Shown here piece after piece: positions 1 to 6,843 of a DNA stretch of 17,052 nt. Under the pieces are notes generated by a model that had not been told where the DNA came from, searched no databases, and worked only from the letters and a program-made list of their open reading frames with translations. Source of the DNA: CAYJHC01 sp964369465 (lineage in GTDB: Bacteria > Bacillota > Clostridia > Peptostreptococcales > Anaerovoracaceae); NCBI GenBank assembly GCA_964369465.1, contig CAYJEX010000029.1, forward strand, positions 1 to 17,052. Reading direction: 5' to 3'. The translations under genes were made by a program, and so were the position numbers. How positions within the stretch are numbered: the first letter of the stretch is position 1; each line of letters opens with the position of its first letter.

Positions 1-95
1 ACGACGATGATGACGACGATGATGATGATGATGACAATGATGATGATGACAATGACAATGATGATGATGATGATGACGATGATGATAATGAATAA
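1..95 (+). CDS. C-terminal Asp/Asn-rich tail of a truncated gene
   Basis: The window opens inside a reading frame (codons from base 3) that is almost entirely GAT/GAC with a few AAT codons, ends in Asn-Glu, and stops at TAA 93-95. This gives about 29 consecutive acidic or Asn residues. Such tails occur on the RNA polymerase delta subunit (RpoE) of Bacillota and on some secreted or nucleic-acid-mimicking proteins, but nothing upstream is visible, so no function is assigned. The first frame is also open (Thr/Met repeats, stop at 99) but is far less protein-like. The GAT/GAC tract is a triplet repeat, so its length may vary between strains. Confidence 0.5.
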   Translation, partial: DDDDDDDDDDDNDDDDNDNDDDDDDDDDNE

Positions 96-189
96 ATAAT
101 AAACCCCTTGTGAAAACACAGAAAAATTTTATAAATAATCTAATCCTTCAGTGAATACGGGGGATAGAAAATAGAAAGTATATTTTTGA

Positions 190-231
190 AGACAGGCATG
201 CAGCATTAGTGCGTACCTGTCTTTTTTATTT
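190..231 (+). terminator. Rho-independent terminator after the Asp-rich gene
   Basis: A 12-position stem (190-201 with 211-222, outer arm AGACAGG/CCTGTCT, one C-A mismatch and one G-U pair) closes a 9-base loop and is followed at once by a run of six T. It lies about 95 bases after the stop at 95 and before the tetR promoter, so it separates the two transcription units. Confidence 0.85.
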
Positions 232-291
232 TAATTTATTGTTATAAATAAATTAAAAATAAGCAAATTAGTTATCGTTTCAAAAAAAGTA

Positions 292-320
292 TTGACGAAA
301 AAATAACAAAGCATTATAAT
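292..320 (+). promoter_or_regulatory. Sigma-A-type promoter of the tetR-led unit
   Basis: TTGACG (292-297) and a perfect TATAAT (315-320) are separated by exactly 17 bases. The leader to the tetR start is about 100 bases. The -10 box lies inside the left arm of the palindrome at 314-354, which suggests repression by blocking RNA polymerase. Confidence 0.85.
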
Positions 321-354
321 GTAAGTGTCAGCTGATATGACATTTACATTATAA
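314..354. promoter_or_regulatory. Large inverted repeat, probable TetR operator
   Basis: TTATAATGTAAGTGTCA (314-330) and TGACATTTACATTATAA (338-354) are reverse complements at 16 of 17 positions, with a 7-base spacer. The left arm contains the -10 box of the promoter at 292-320 and the right arm covers the probable start of transcription and early leader. The position directly ahead of a TetR-family gene suggests autoregulation. This is inferred, since TetR-family operators share no universal consensus. The repeat could also fold as an RNA hairpin. Confidence 0.7.
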
Positions 355-430
355 CAAATCTTGTATAACAAAGTATGTTGACATAGAAGTCTTAAAACTA
401 AATTACTGCACCGCCTTGTAGGGGTTGAAG

Positions 431-1087
431 ATGAATGAGAGGGGAATTATGTCATTAGAAGATATTAGAAAACATAATATGGAATTAGTAGTTAAGACTG
501 CGCTAATATGCTTTGTTGAAAATGGAATAGAAAAAACAAAGATTTCTGAAATTGCAAAGGCAACCGAACTAAGCGAAAGGTCAATTTATCGCTATTTTGA
601 AACAAAAGCGGACCTTGTTCTAGCAACAGTACTCTTGTTTTGGGAAAAAACGGTGGCGCATTCTCAAAAGGCATATGAAAAAAGTAATATGGCAAACGAA
701 AAAGGGAGCGTACAGATATATATGATATTAAAAGCTTATGCAGAACAATATTTTACTAATCGCGCGGAACTTGCATTTATTCAAGAAGCGAAGGCATATT
801 TATATAGAACGAAAATGATAGAACTAATTTCAAATGAACCTCCTTTGGAGTTTAATGAAGGAGAAGCGCCTCTAAAAAAAGCAATAGTTCAAGGTGTGAA
901 AGATGGCACACTCAAAAATACAGATAATATTGAAATATTATATTATAATGCATTCGATAGCTTGCTTGGATTGATACAAAACATGGCTACTAGTGCGGAT
1001 GTGTCACCAGGTATGAAATTAGACCAGAGAAAAAGAATAGATATTTATTGTGAAATGCTAACTAATGCATTTTGTGAAAATAGATGA
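431..1087 (+). CDS. TetR/AcrR-family transcriptional regulator
   Basis: This 218-residue protein has the one-domain-plus-ligand-pocket layout of TetR repressors. Residues about 12-62 form the N-terminal helix-turn-helix domain. The recognition part reads KISEIAKATELSERSIYRYF followed by ETKADLV, the classic TetR pattern (helix, turn, Y-YF, K--L). The C-terminal two thirds is helical and not conserved, as expected for the ligand and dimer domain, so the effector is unknown. ATG 431 has AGGGG six bases upstream. TTG 425 would add two residues, and ATG 449 (MSLEDIRK, behind AGAGGGG) is an equally good start. Only 49 bases separate it from the membrane protein at 1137, so the two are probably co-transcribed. 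The palindrome in its own promoter points to autorepression released by a small, perhaps hydrophobic, inducer. Confidence 0.9.
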   Translation: MNERGIMSLEDIRKHNMELVVKTALICFVENGIEKTKISEIAKATELSERSIYRYFETKADLVLATVLLFWEKTVAHSQKAYEKSNMANEKGSVQIYMILKAYAEQYFTNRAELAFIQEAKAYLYRTKMIELISNEPPLEFNEGEAPLKKAIVQGVKDGTLKNTDNIEILYYNAFDSLLGLIQNMATSADVSPGMKLDQRKRIDIYCEMLTNAFCENR

Positions 1088-1136
1088 AATTATTTTGTAG
1101 TATTATATTTTTATTTGAAAGGAAAAGGTGATTAGT

Positions 1137-1997
1137 ATGGAAGGAATAACGCTAAACACAAAAGAAAGAGTGGACGTATTATTTAAATGGATAATGTTCA
1201 CAGCAGCTATTACAGGCATGGGTCTTATATCGGCATTTTACCCTATTCACGCAAACATTCCAATTATTGTAATACCAAGTATATTAGTAATGATTTTTGC
1301 GAAACCAGTTTTTTTCGAAAAAATGAAACTGTCAACATTGTTAGTAATGAGAATTGCAGTAATATTTGTAGTTGTAGGTCTATTAGATGCACAATTATAT
1401 GTGGACATTATACTAACCATGCTAATTATTAATATACTTGAAGCTACATTTACTGATATATTTCGTTATAAAAAATACTTAAATGGTATATCAGGAATTG
1501 CAGTTGGAATAGGTGTGGTAGTATTGGCTGGAGCGTGGCAACATAATGCTCCAATAGGAGACTATTACTTGGCAGAAGGAGTTTTGCCTTGTGTTACAAT
1601 TATGTACATTATTGCATATACGATTTGGAACTGGATTTTTGTTACTAATGAATTTAGCCCATCAGTTGCACTTATGCATGTTGGATTCTTGCTTGCTCCA
1701 ATAATAGCTTCAGTTTCTACGCTAGAAATGGGAATTTATGGTGGATTTGGATTGTGGCTTTTAGTTCGTGCAAATTCACTAGCGATAGGAGGATGGTTAC
1801 AAATTGGTGCAAAAGATTGGTTTGAAAAACAGTTTTATGACGATAAATTTGCAAAATTTGTTGCATGGACAAAACAAAAACATATGCAAGTTATATTTAT
1901 GCTAATAAATGTAGCTTTAATTATTGCTTGTCTTGTGATTACAGTTCAAAATGGTGGAATTGACTTAACATTCTTCCCAATGAGATTTTTGTTCTAA
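1137..1997 (+). CDS. Polytopic membrane protein A (DUF5692-like, paralogue of the protein at 5098)
   Basis: A 286-residue, strongly hydrophobic protein with roughly eight membrane segments, short charged loops and no signal peptide. No enzyme or transporter motif is recognised. Three blocks recur, in the same order, in the membrane protein at 5098-6033: I98-N-I-L-E-A103, Y157-I-I-A-Y--W164-N165, and G205-L-W-L--R211-A-N-S-L-A216. The two are therefore paralogues. From memory they resemble the uncharacterised DUF5692 family; this label is tentative. The conserved Glu, Trp-Asn and Arg within or beside membrane helices could serve ligand or cofactor binding, but this is inference. Start ATG 1137 is chosen over GTG 1128 because AAGG sits eight bases before the ATG. 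It lies between tetR and the flavoprotein gene, in the same direction. Confidence 0.8.
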   Translation: MEGITLNTKERVDVLFKWIMFTAAITGMGLISAFYPIHANIPIIVIPSILVMIFAKPVFFEKMKLSTLLVMRIAVIFVVVGLLDAQLYVDIILTMLIINILEATFTDIFRYKKYLNGISGIAVGIGVVVLAGAWQHNAPIGDYYLAEGVLPCVTIMYIIAYTIWNWIFVTNEFSPSVALMHVGFLLAPIIASVSTLEMGIYGGFGLWLLVRANSLAIGGWLQIGAKDWFEKQFYDDKFAKFVAWTKQKHMQVIFMLINVALIIACLVITVQNGGIDLTFFPMRFLF

Positions 1998-2163
1998 TAT
2001 AAAGACATTATGTATGTTTCCCGTTTGTGGAAAAGTTCATACAAAATATATAAGAACAATTTTAGAGTGAATATAATGATGAATATATATTAAGAGAGAT
2101 TTATGATATGGCATATCAATTTGTGATGAGATATGCCATTTTAAAAAGAAGAAGGGAGTAATC
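1998..2163 (+). other. Intercistronic gap with two hairpins and a weak -10 box
   Basis: Just after the stop, TGTATG-TTTCC (2011-2021) pairs with GGAAA (2029-2033) and CATACA (2038-2043), leaving a 4-base bulge. A second, perfect 10-bp hairpin lies at 2108-2139. Between them is a lone TATAAT (2072-2077) with no convincing -35 box. Neither hairpin has a good T-tract, so both look more like RNA processing, stability or regulatory elements than full terminators. A weak internal promoter for the flavoprotein gene is possible. Confidence 0.4.
2108..2139 (+). repeat. Perfect 10-bp inverted repeat before the flavoprotein gene
   Basis: ATGGCATATC (2108-2117) and GATATGCCAT (2130-2139) are exact reverse complements around a 12-base loop. 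The repeat ends about 24 bases before the start codon and about ten bases before the ribosome binding site. It is unlike the palindrome at 314-354, so it is not a second copy of that operator. It may be a weak attenuator (only four T follow), a protein-binding site or an mRNA-stabilising hairpin. Confidence 0.6.
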
Positions 2164-3696
2164 ATGCAACAATATGATGTGATTGTAATTGGTGCAGGTA
2201 ATGGAGGCTTAGCCGCAGCTGCAACACTTGCTGAAAAACAAAAAAATGTTATTCTTTTTGAAAAACATAATATACCAGGTGGATGTGGAAGTAGTTTTAG
2301 AAGAGGTAGATTTGAATTTGAAATTGCATTACACCAGTTGAGCCACCTTGGAACAAAAGAAAACCCAGGCCCTCTAAGAGAACAATTTAGAAGATATGGT
2401 ATAGAGGATGAAATTGATTGGGTTCAAATAAAAGAGTTATATCGAGTGAACTTTCATGATGGAACAGGAATTAGTATTCCTGCTGATAGAAAAGAATGTG
2501 AAGAACATCTGATTTCGCTCTTCCCTGAGTTCAAAGATTCGATTATGAAGTATTTTGAAACTGTTTATGGATTTTGTGCTCAAGCAAATGAATTTGCTGC
2601 AAAAAGTGCAAATAGTACAGGTGAACCGAGTGCAATTAAAAAATTTGTTATGAAAAAAATGTTTCCCAAAATGTACCCAATACTTGCTGAATATGGATTA
2701 AAAAGCACAGAAGAAGTATTAGATGAGTTTTTTCCAGATTGTCCAAAACTTCAAATGTGCTTAAGCACATATTGGTGCTTTATGGGAATGACACCAAAGA
2801 GATTCCCTTGGTCAATTTTAGCAAAATGTACTAATTTCTATATGGAAACAAAGCCATTTTATCTAAGAGGAACATCTATGGTTATGAACCAAGCAATAAT
2901 GGAAGCGGTGAAAAAATTAGGTGGAGTAGTAAGATTAAATTGTGGTATTCAGCGAATAGTCATGGAAAACGGAGTAGCTGTTGGAGTAGTAGATGAAAAC
3001 GGAACAGAGTATAGAGCGAAAAAAATAATTTCAAATATCTCGCCACTTACTACGTATGGAGCATTATTAAAGGAAGAAGAAATCCCAGAATCGGCAAAAG
3101 AATATCTAAAACCATATACAGTTGGAATATCTGCGATCACATGTTTTATAGGGCTTGATTGTACTCCAGAAGAGATAGGTTTTACGACATCATTTACACT
3201 TAATTATGAAAGCCTAGATGTAAATGAAGACTGCAAAGATGCATATAAACTTTTACCAGAAAAAGATCCTTTAGTTGCAACTTGTTACACTGTAGATGAT
3301 CCTGAAATTTCACCTCCTGGAACAAGTGTTATTACAGCAGGCACATTAAAATATGGTGCGGAATGGGAAAAACTATCACCAGAAGAATATTACGATGCAA
3401 AATATGAAGCAGGCAAAAGGATTGTTGCTAGGCTAGAAAAAATGTATCCAGGATTTACTAAACATATAGAAGAGATTGAAATTGCGACACCACTTACACA
3501 CATGAGATACTTAAATCATCCAGGAGGATCTATTTACGGGTATGAACAAGATATTCATCAATCTGTATTCTTCTTCCCAAGTGAAAGTAAAATACCAGGC
3601 CTTGAGTTTGCTAGTGGTTGGGTAAATGCATGTGGATTTGGTCCAAACTATACTTATGCAGATAAAGTTGCAACAAAAGTTGCTAAGGAGGTGTAA
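2164..3696 (+). CDS. CrtI/retinol-saturase-like FAD-dependent oxidoreductase (phytoene desaturase family)
   Basis: A 510-residue flavoprotein. The N-terminal Rossmann fold reads VIVIGAGNGG (6-15), followed by the acidic ribose-binding residue in LFEKHNIPGG (31-40) and GCGSSFRRGRFEFE, all typical of the phytoene desaturase/all-trans-retinol saturase group. A middle segment (YLRGTSMVMNQAIMEAVKKL) matches the part of the family that selects a second FAD-contacting strand, and the C-terminal GFGPNYTYADKVA matches the closing FAD motif. Relatives remove, add or move double bonds in isoprenoids, retinoids and similar hydrophobic chains. No other carotenoid gene is present, so carotenoid synthesis is unlikely. 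Start ATG 2164 follows GGGAG. The next gene begins two bases after the stop, pointing to tight coupling with the reductase. The substrate and direction (reduction, oxidation or isomerisation) cannot be read from the sequence. Confidence 0.88.
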   Translation: MQQYDVIVIGAGNGGLAAAATLAEKQKNVILFEKHNIPGGCGSSFRRGRFEFEIALHQLSHLGTKENPGPLREQFRRYGIEDEIDWVQIKELYRVNFHDGTGISIPADRKECEEHLISLFPEFKDSIMKYFETVYGFCAQANEFAAKSANSTGEPSAIKKFVMKKMFPKMYPILAEYGLKSTEEVLDEFFPDCPKLQMCLSTYWCFMGMTPKRFPWSILAKCTNFYMETKPFYLRGTSMVMNQAIMEAVKKLGGVVRLNCGIQRIVMENGVAVGVVDENGTEYRAKKIISNISPLTTYGALLKEEEIPESAKEYLKPYTVGISAITCFIGLDCTPEEIGFTTSFTLNYESLDVNEDCKDAYKLLPEKDPLVATCYTVDDPEISPPGTSVITAGTLKYGAEWEKLSPEEYYDAKYEAGKRIVARLEKMYPGFTKHIEEIEIATPLTHMRYLNHPGGSIYGYEQDIHQSVFFFPSESKIPGLEFASGWVNACGFGPNYTYADKVATKVAKEV

Positions 3697-3698
3697 TT

Positions 3699-4865
3699 AT
3701 GGCAAAGTCAATAAAAGAAACGTTGCTAGGGACACTTGTTCACGGCGAAAAAGTTTTACAAGAAATCGAAGAAAATAGAGCAAAATCTCCAAATAAAATT
3801 TTGCCTTATAACCAAGCAGATAAAGTAATCAATAAACTCCATAAAGAAAATCTTAAAGTGGAGATAGTATCAATAACAGATACAAAAAAGAACGCAAAAA
3901 TAATTAAAATCAAAGCTACAGATGGTTATTTATCGCCATTTGAAGCAGGACAATATATTAACATTTTCACAGTAATTGATGGAGTGAGAACTAGTAGACC
4001 ATATAGTATTTCCTCTTCACCATTAGAGAGAGAGTACTATGAAATAACTGTGGCGAGAACACAGAATGGATTTGTATCAGATTTTTTGCTAGATAAAGCA
4101 AAAGTTGGAGATGTTTTTGAAGCAAATGGACCAGCAGGAGTTTTTCGTTTCAATCCAGTTTTTCATTCACAAAAATCACTTTTCTTAGCAGGCGGAAGTG
4201 GAATAACACCATTTTTAAGTATGGCGAGAGAGATTTTTTCTAAGAAAAGCGATAGAGAAGTTGTGTTGTTATATGGAACGCGTAACTCTGAAGTTGCATT
4301 ATATCATGATGAGTTTCAAAAAATGGCAAAGGAAAATAAAAACTTCACATATCATCTTGTAGTATCTGAAGAAGAAAAAGGCTGGAAAGGCGAGACAGGG
4401 TTTATTGATAAAAACTTAATCAAAAAGCTTGTTCCGGATTTTATGGAACGCACTAGCTACATATGTGGTCCTCAAATTATGAATGATTTTTGTAAAAAGG
4501 AATTAGAAGAATTGGGAGTTCCTGAAAAGAAAATACGTAGAGAAATGTTTGGTGCAAGTGCAGCGATTATACAAGAGGCAGGATGGCCACAAAACTTAAC
4601 GGGTGAAGAAGTATTTAATGTAAAGGTAGGAGACCAAACTTTAGAAGCAAAATCTAGTGAATCTTTACTGACATCTCTTGAAAGAAGTGGGATAAGGGTT
4701 AATGTTTGTTGCCGTAGTGGAGAATGTAGCCTTTGCCGTGTTCAGCTAGTAACAGGAGAAGTTTTCTTATCAAAAGGCATGATGCTTAGAAAAGCTGATG
4801 AAAAATACGGATATGTACATTCGTGCAAGACATACCCGATAAGTGATATAGAGATTTTGTTATAA
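3699..4865 (+). CDS. FAD/NAD(P)-binding ferredoxin reductase with C-terminal 2Fe-2S domain
   Basis: A 388-residue electron-transfer protein. A helical N-terminal extension of about 50 residues precedes the FAD domain (RPYSISSS, 100-107), the NAD(P) domain (GGSGITP, 165-171; CGPQ, 256-259) and a plant-type ferredoxin domain. The 2Fe-2S ligands are C338, C343, C346 (C-x4-C-x2-C) and C376. The order FNR then ferredoxin is that of oxygenase reductases, NqrF-like proteins (reversed) and related NAD(P)H:acceptor reductases. It probably moves electrons from NAD(P)H through FAD to the 2Fe-2S centre. The gene starts two bases after the flavoprotein stop with an ideal AAGGAGG, so the obvious partner is that flavoprotein. 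An aerobic oxygenase partner is not seen. The extra Cys at 337 and the N-terminal extension are unusual and may serve docking. Confidence 0.9.
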   Translation: MAKSIKETLLGTLVHGEKVLQEIEENRAKSPNKILPYNQADKVINKLHKENLKVEIVSITDTKKNAKIIKIKATDGYLSPFEAGQYINIFTVIDGVRTSRPYSISSSPLEREYYEITVARTQNGFVSDFLLDKAKVGDVFEANGPAGVFRFNPVFHSQKSLFLAGGSGITPFLSMAREIFSKKSDREVVLLYGTRNSEVALYHDEFQKMAKENKNFTYHLVVSEEEKGWKGETGFIDKNLIKKLVPDFMERTSYICGPQIMNDFCKKELEELGVPEKKIRREMFGASAAIIQEAGWPQNLTGEEVFNVKVGDQTLEAKSSESLLTSLERSGIRVNVCCRSGECSLCRVQLVTGEVFLSKGMMLRKADEKYGYVHSCKTYPISDIEILL

Positions 4866-5097
4866 TCGTTGAAAATCCATCAACATGCGTGCATGATTGA
4901 TGGATGTAGATGATTTATAATCGCCGCGGAAGCTTTGTTTTTAGTAATTTGGTGGGGGAGGTACTCTCCCCGCTGAAAAGCTGAATTGGAGCTCAATACT
5001 TATGGAAGATAGGACATTGTGGCGAGTTTATTGGATAAAAATGAAAAGTAGTAGCACCTTTATGGAAAACTACTATACAAGAATTGTGAGGTAAAAG
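4866..5097 (+). other. Structured intergenic leader before membrane protein B, type unknown
   Basis: This 232-base gap is richer in GC blocks and complementary arms than the other gaps. CCATCAACATGC pairs with GCATGATTGATGG (about 4877-4902, one bulged A). TCGCC (4921-4925) can pair with GGCGA near 5020. AGCTTT near 4931 can pair with AAAGCT near 4977, enclosing a strong GTGGGGGAG/CTCCCCGC hairpin (about 4951-4973). TAGTAG/CTACTA (about 5047-5073) forms a last hairpin before the ribosome binding site. A TATAAT occurs at 4916-4921 without a clear -35 box. No T-tract follows any hairpin. I do not recognise a known riboswitch consensus. It may be a cis-regulatory RNA, a small RNA or a degenerate repeat element. 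Confidence 0.4.
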
Positions 5098-6033
5098 ATG
5101 GGATTTTTCTTTCAAGGTTATACTGTAACAACTATAATTGGTGTTATAGTTTTGATTGCAGGACTTATTTTGATAAATGAAATAACACGTAGATCAAAGA
5201 GCACATCGATTGCATTTTACTGTATACTTCCAGTAGTATTAGTGATTTTAATTGCAACAAATGTTGTGAGTAGCCCAGCAAGTGAAACGTGGTTTGGAGT
5301 TATAAAAACTTATTCGGCATTAGCTGGAGTAATCGGATTTATGATAATTCGTTATACAAAAGCAGCAAATACAAAATTTGCATGGATATTTCCAGGGCTA
5401 ATATTACAAATAAACATTATTGAAGCGATAATAAAAGAAGTGGAAGTATATTTCGCTTTTCCAGAAATGGCAATAGACGAGGCAGGACTTGTTGTAATGG
5501 GTGGATCGTGGAATATTATGAATGTGATTGCTGGAATATTACTTTTGCTATCGTTGACTGGCTGGATGGGCATCAAAGTCGCAAAGACAAAATCACAGGA
5601 TATGGTTTGGCCAGATCAAATATGGGTGTACATTATTGCTTATGATTTCTGGAACATGGCATATTGTTATAATGCGATATCTACTCGTGCTATGTTTGCT
5701 GGATTTGTACTATTAGCAGCTTGTACGCTTGCGGAAGTGATTTTCAAAAGAGGGGCTTGGTTACAACACCGTGCACAGACGTTGGCGTTGTTTGGAATGT
5801 TCTCGTTAGCGTTTGATTATCAAGCTATGCCGATATTCGGAATAACAGCTACATATAATCCTACAGCGTGGTTTGCATTAAGTGCAGCATCTTTAGTAGT
5901 AAATGCGGCAGCATTTATATATATTGTATATCGCAGTGTTAAATTCAAACGTAATCCTTATACAAAAGACATATTTGCTGAAACAAAATCATATGAAAAG
6001 AATTTGGAAGCAAATAACTTGTTAGAAAAATAA
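5098..6033 (+). CDS. Polytopic membrane protein B (DUF5692-like, paralogue of the protein at 1137)
   Basis: A 311-residue protein with about eight hydrophobic segments and a hydrophilic, Lys/Glu/Asn-rich cytoplasmic-type tail of some 35 residues. It shares three ordered blocks with membrane protein A: I105-N-I-I-E-A110, Y178-I-I-A-Y--W185-N186, and G219-A-W-L--R225-A-Q-T-L-A230. Spacing between blocks is similar (73 and 41 residues here, 59 and 48 there). It is tentatively of the DUF5692 type, function unknown. A conserved Glu, Trp-Asn and Arg-Ala are the residues to examine. Start ATG 5098 follows GTGAGG. It is separated from the reductase gene by a structured gap and followed by a hairpin terminator, so it may be transcribed alone or by read-through from tetR. 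Confidence 0.8.
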   Translation: MGFFFQGYTVTTIIGVIVLIAGLILINEITRRSKSTSIAFYCILPVVLVILIATNVVSSPASETWFGVIKTYSALAGVIGFMIIRYTKAANTKFAWIFPGLILQINIIEAIIKEVEVYFAFPEMAIDEAGLVVMGGSWNIMNVIAGILLLLSLTGWMGIKVAKTKSQDMVWPDQIWVYIIAYDFWNMAYCYNAISTRAMFAGFVLLAACTLAEVIFKRGAWLQHRAQTLALFGMFSLAFDYQAMPIFGITATYNPTAWFALSAASLVVNAAAFIYIVYRSVKFKRNPYTKDIFAETKSYEKNLEANNLLEK

Positions 6034-6056
6034 GCAGTAAAAAGAAATATATAATG

Positions 6057-6095
6057 TAACCCTTGCTCGATATTTGAGCAAGGGTTATTATATCT
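6057..6095 (+). terminator. Hairpin terminator after membrane protein B
   Basis: TAACCCTTGCTC (6057-6068) pairs perfectly with GAGCAAGGGTTA (6076-6087) around a 7-base loop. The stem is strong, but the tail (TTATTATATC) has only short T runs, so termination may be partial. It lies about 25 bases after the stop at 6033. Confidence 0.7.
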
Positions 6096-6117
6096 GAAAT
6101 ATGGACAATTATGGTTT

Positions 6118-6126
6118 TGATATAAC
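6118..6126 (+). promoter_or_regulatory. Possible extended -10 promoter for hypBA
   Basis: TGATATAAC fits the extended -10 form TG-N-TATAAC, located between the terminator at 6057-6095 and the hypB start. No good -35 box lies 16-18 bases upstream; TGGACA is only 13 bases away. It would give hypB-hypA and the large flavoprotein their own transcription. Confidence 0.35.
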
Positions 6127-6162
6127 GAACAAAACTTAGTATGCTTAGAAAGAGGGATGAGA

Positions 6163-6834
6163 GTGAAAGAGTATAAAGTTATCCAAGTTAAGGAAAGTGT
6201 TTATGCAAATAATGATAAAGAAGCCGAATTGGTCAGAGAATACTTAAAAAAAGAAAAAACATTTTTGCTTAATTTGATGAGTAGCCCAGGTAGTGGAAAA
6301 ACTACTACATTAGTTAATACCTTAAACCGAATAAAAGACAAAATGAATGTGTGTGTAATGGAAGCTGATATTGATAGTGATGTTGATGCAAAAACTATTT
6401 CAGATATTGGAGTCAAGGCGATCCAACTGCATACAGGGGGAATGTGTCATTTGGATGCAGGTATGACTAAAGAAGGTTTAGATAATATTGGAATAGAAGA
6501 TATGGATTTGTGTATCTTAGAAAATGTTGGAAATCTTGTGTGCCCTGCTGAATTTGACACAGGTGCCGTGAAAAATTGTATGATTTTAAGTGTCCCTGAA
6601 GGAGATGATAAACCTTTAAAATACCCACTAATGTTTAGTATTTGTGATTGCTTGTTGATAAATAAAATCGACTGTTTGGAGCATTTTGACTTTGACCTGG
6701 AAGTGGTTAAAGAAAGAGCTTTGAAACTAAATCCGAAAATAAAGATAATTCCAATAAGTGCTAGAACAGGAGAGGGAATTGATGAATTTGCGGAATGGTT
6801 GATACGAGAAACAAAACAATGGAATAATGGGTAA
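6163..6834 (+). CDS. hypB: HypB-like nickel-insertion GTPase
   Basis: A 223-residue SIMIBI-class GTPase that in the family hydrolyses GTP to deliver nickel to the large subunit of NiFe hydrogenase. Visible motifs are the P-loop SPGSGKTT (41-48), the DIDSD switch region (69-73), the metal-site pair C95-H96 in GGMCHLDAG, the third metal ligand C127 in LVCPAEFDTG, NKID (167-170) and SARTGEG near the end. The N-terminal CxxCGC high-affinity nickel motif of E. coli HypB and the His-rich stretch of other HypBs are absent, as in many minimal HypBs. GTG 6163 is preferred because AGAGGG lies six bases before it; ATG 6157 abuts the same site and would add two residues. hypA follows 9 bases after the stop. 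No hydrogenase gene lies in the window. Confidence 0.92.
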   Translation: MKEYKVIQVKESVYANNDKEAELVREYLKKEKTFLLNLMSSPGSGKTTTLVNTLNRIKDKMNVCVMEADIDSDVDAKTISDIGVKAIQLHTGGMCHLDAGMTKEGLDNIGIEDMDLCILENVGNLVCPAEFDTGAVKNCMILSVPEGDDKPLKYPLMFSICDCLLINKIDCLEHFDFDLEVVKERALKLNPKIKIIPISARTGEGIDEFAEWLIRETKQWNNG

Positions 6835-6843
6835 GGTGAGAGC

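Noticed and set aside
1..90. Triplet repeat read as a possible CRISPR or tandem DNA element
   Set aside because: There are no spacers or conserved longer unit. The pattern is explained by Asp codons in a frame with a stop.
378..406. TTGACA at 378-383 as a second tetR promoter
   Set aside because: No acceptable -10 box lies 16-18 bases downstream, while the promoter at 292-320 is complete.
2164..3696. Carotenoid biosynthesis gene (crtI)
   Set aside because: Family resemblance is clear, but no phytoene synthase, prenyl transferase or other carotenoid gene is nearby and the coupled reductase does not fit that pathway.
4866..5097. Known riboswitch (cobalamin, nickel/cobalt, FMN, c-di-GMP)
   Set aside because: None of the conserved core strings of these classes that I can recall is present; left as an unknown structured region.
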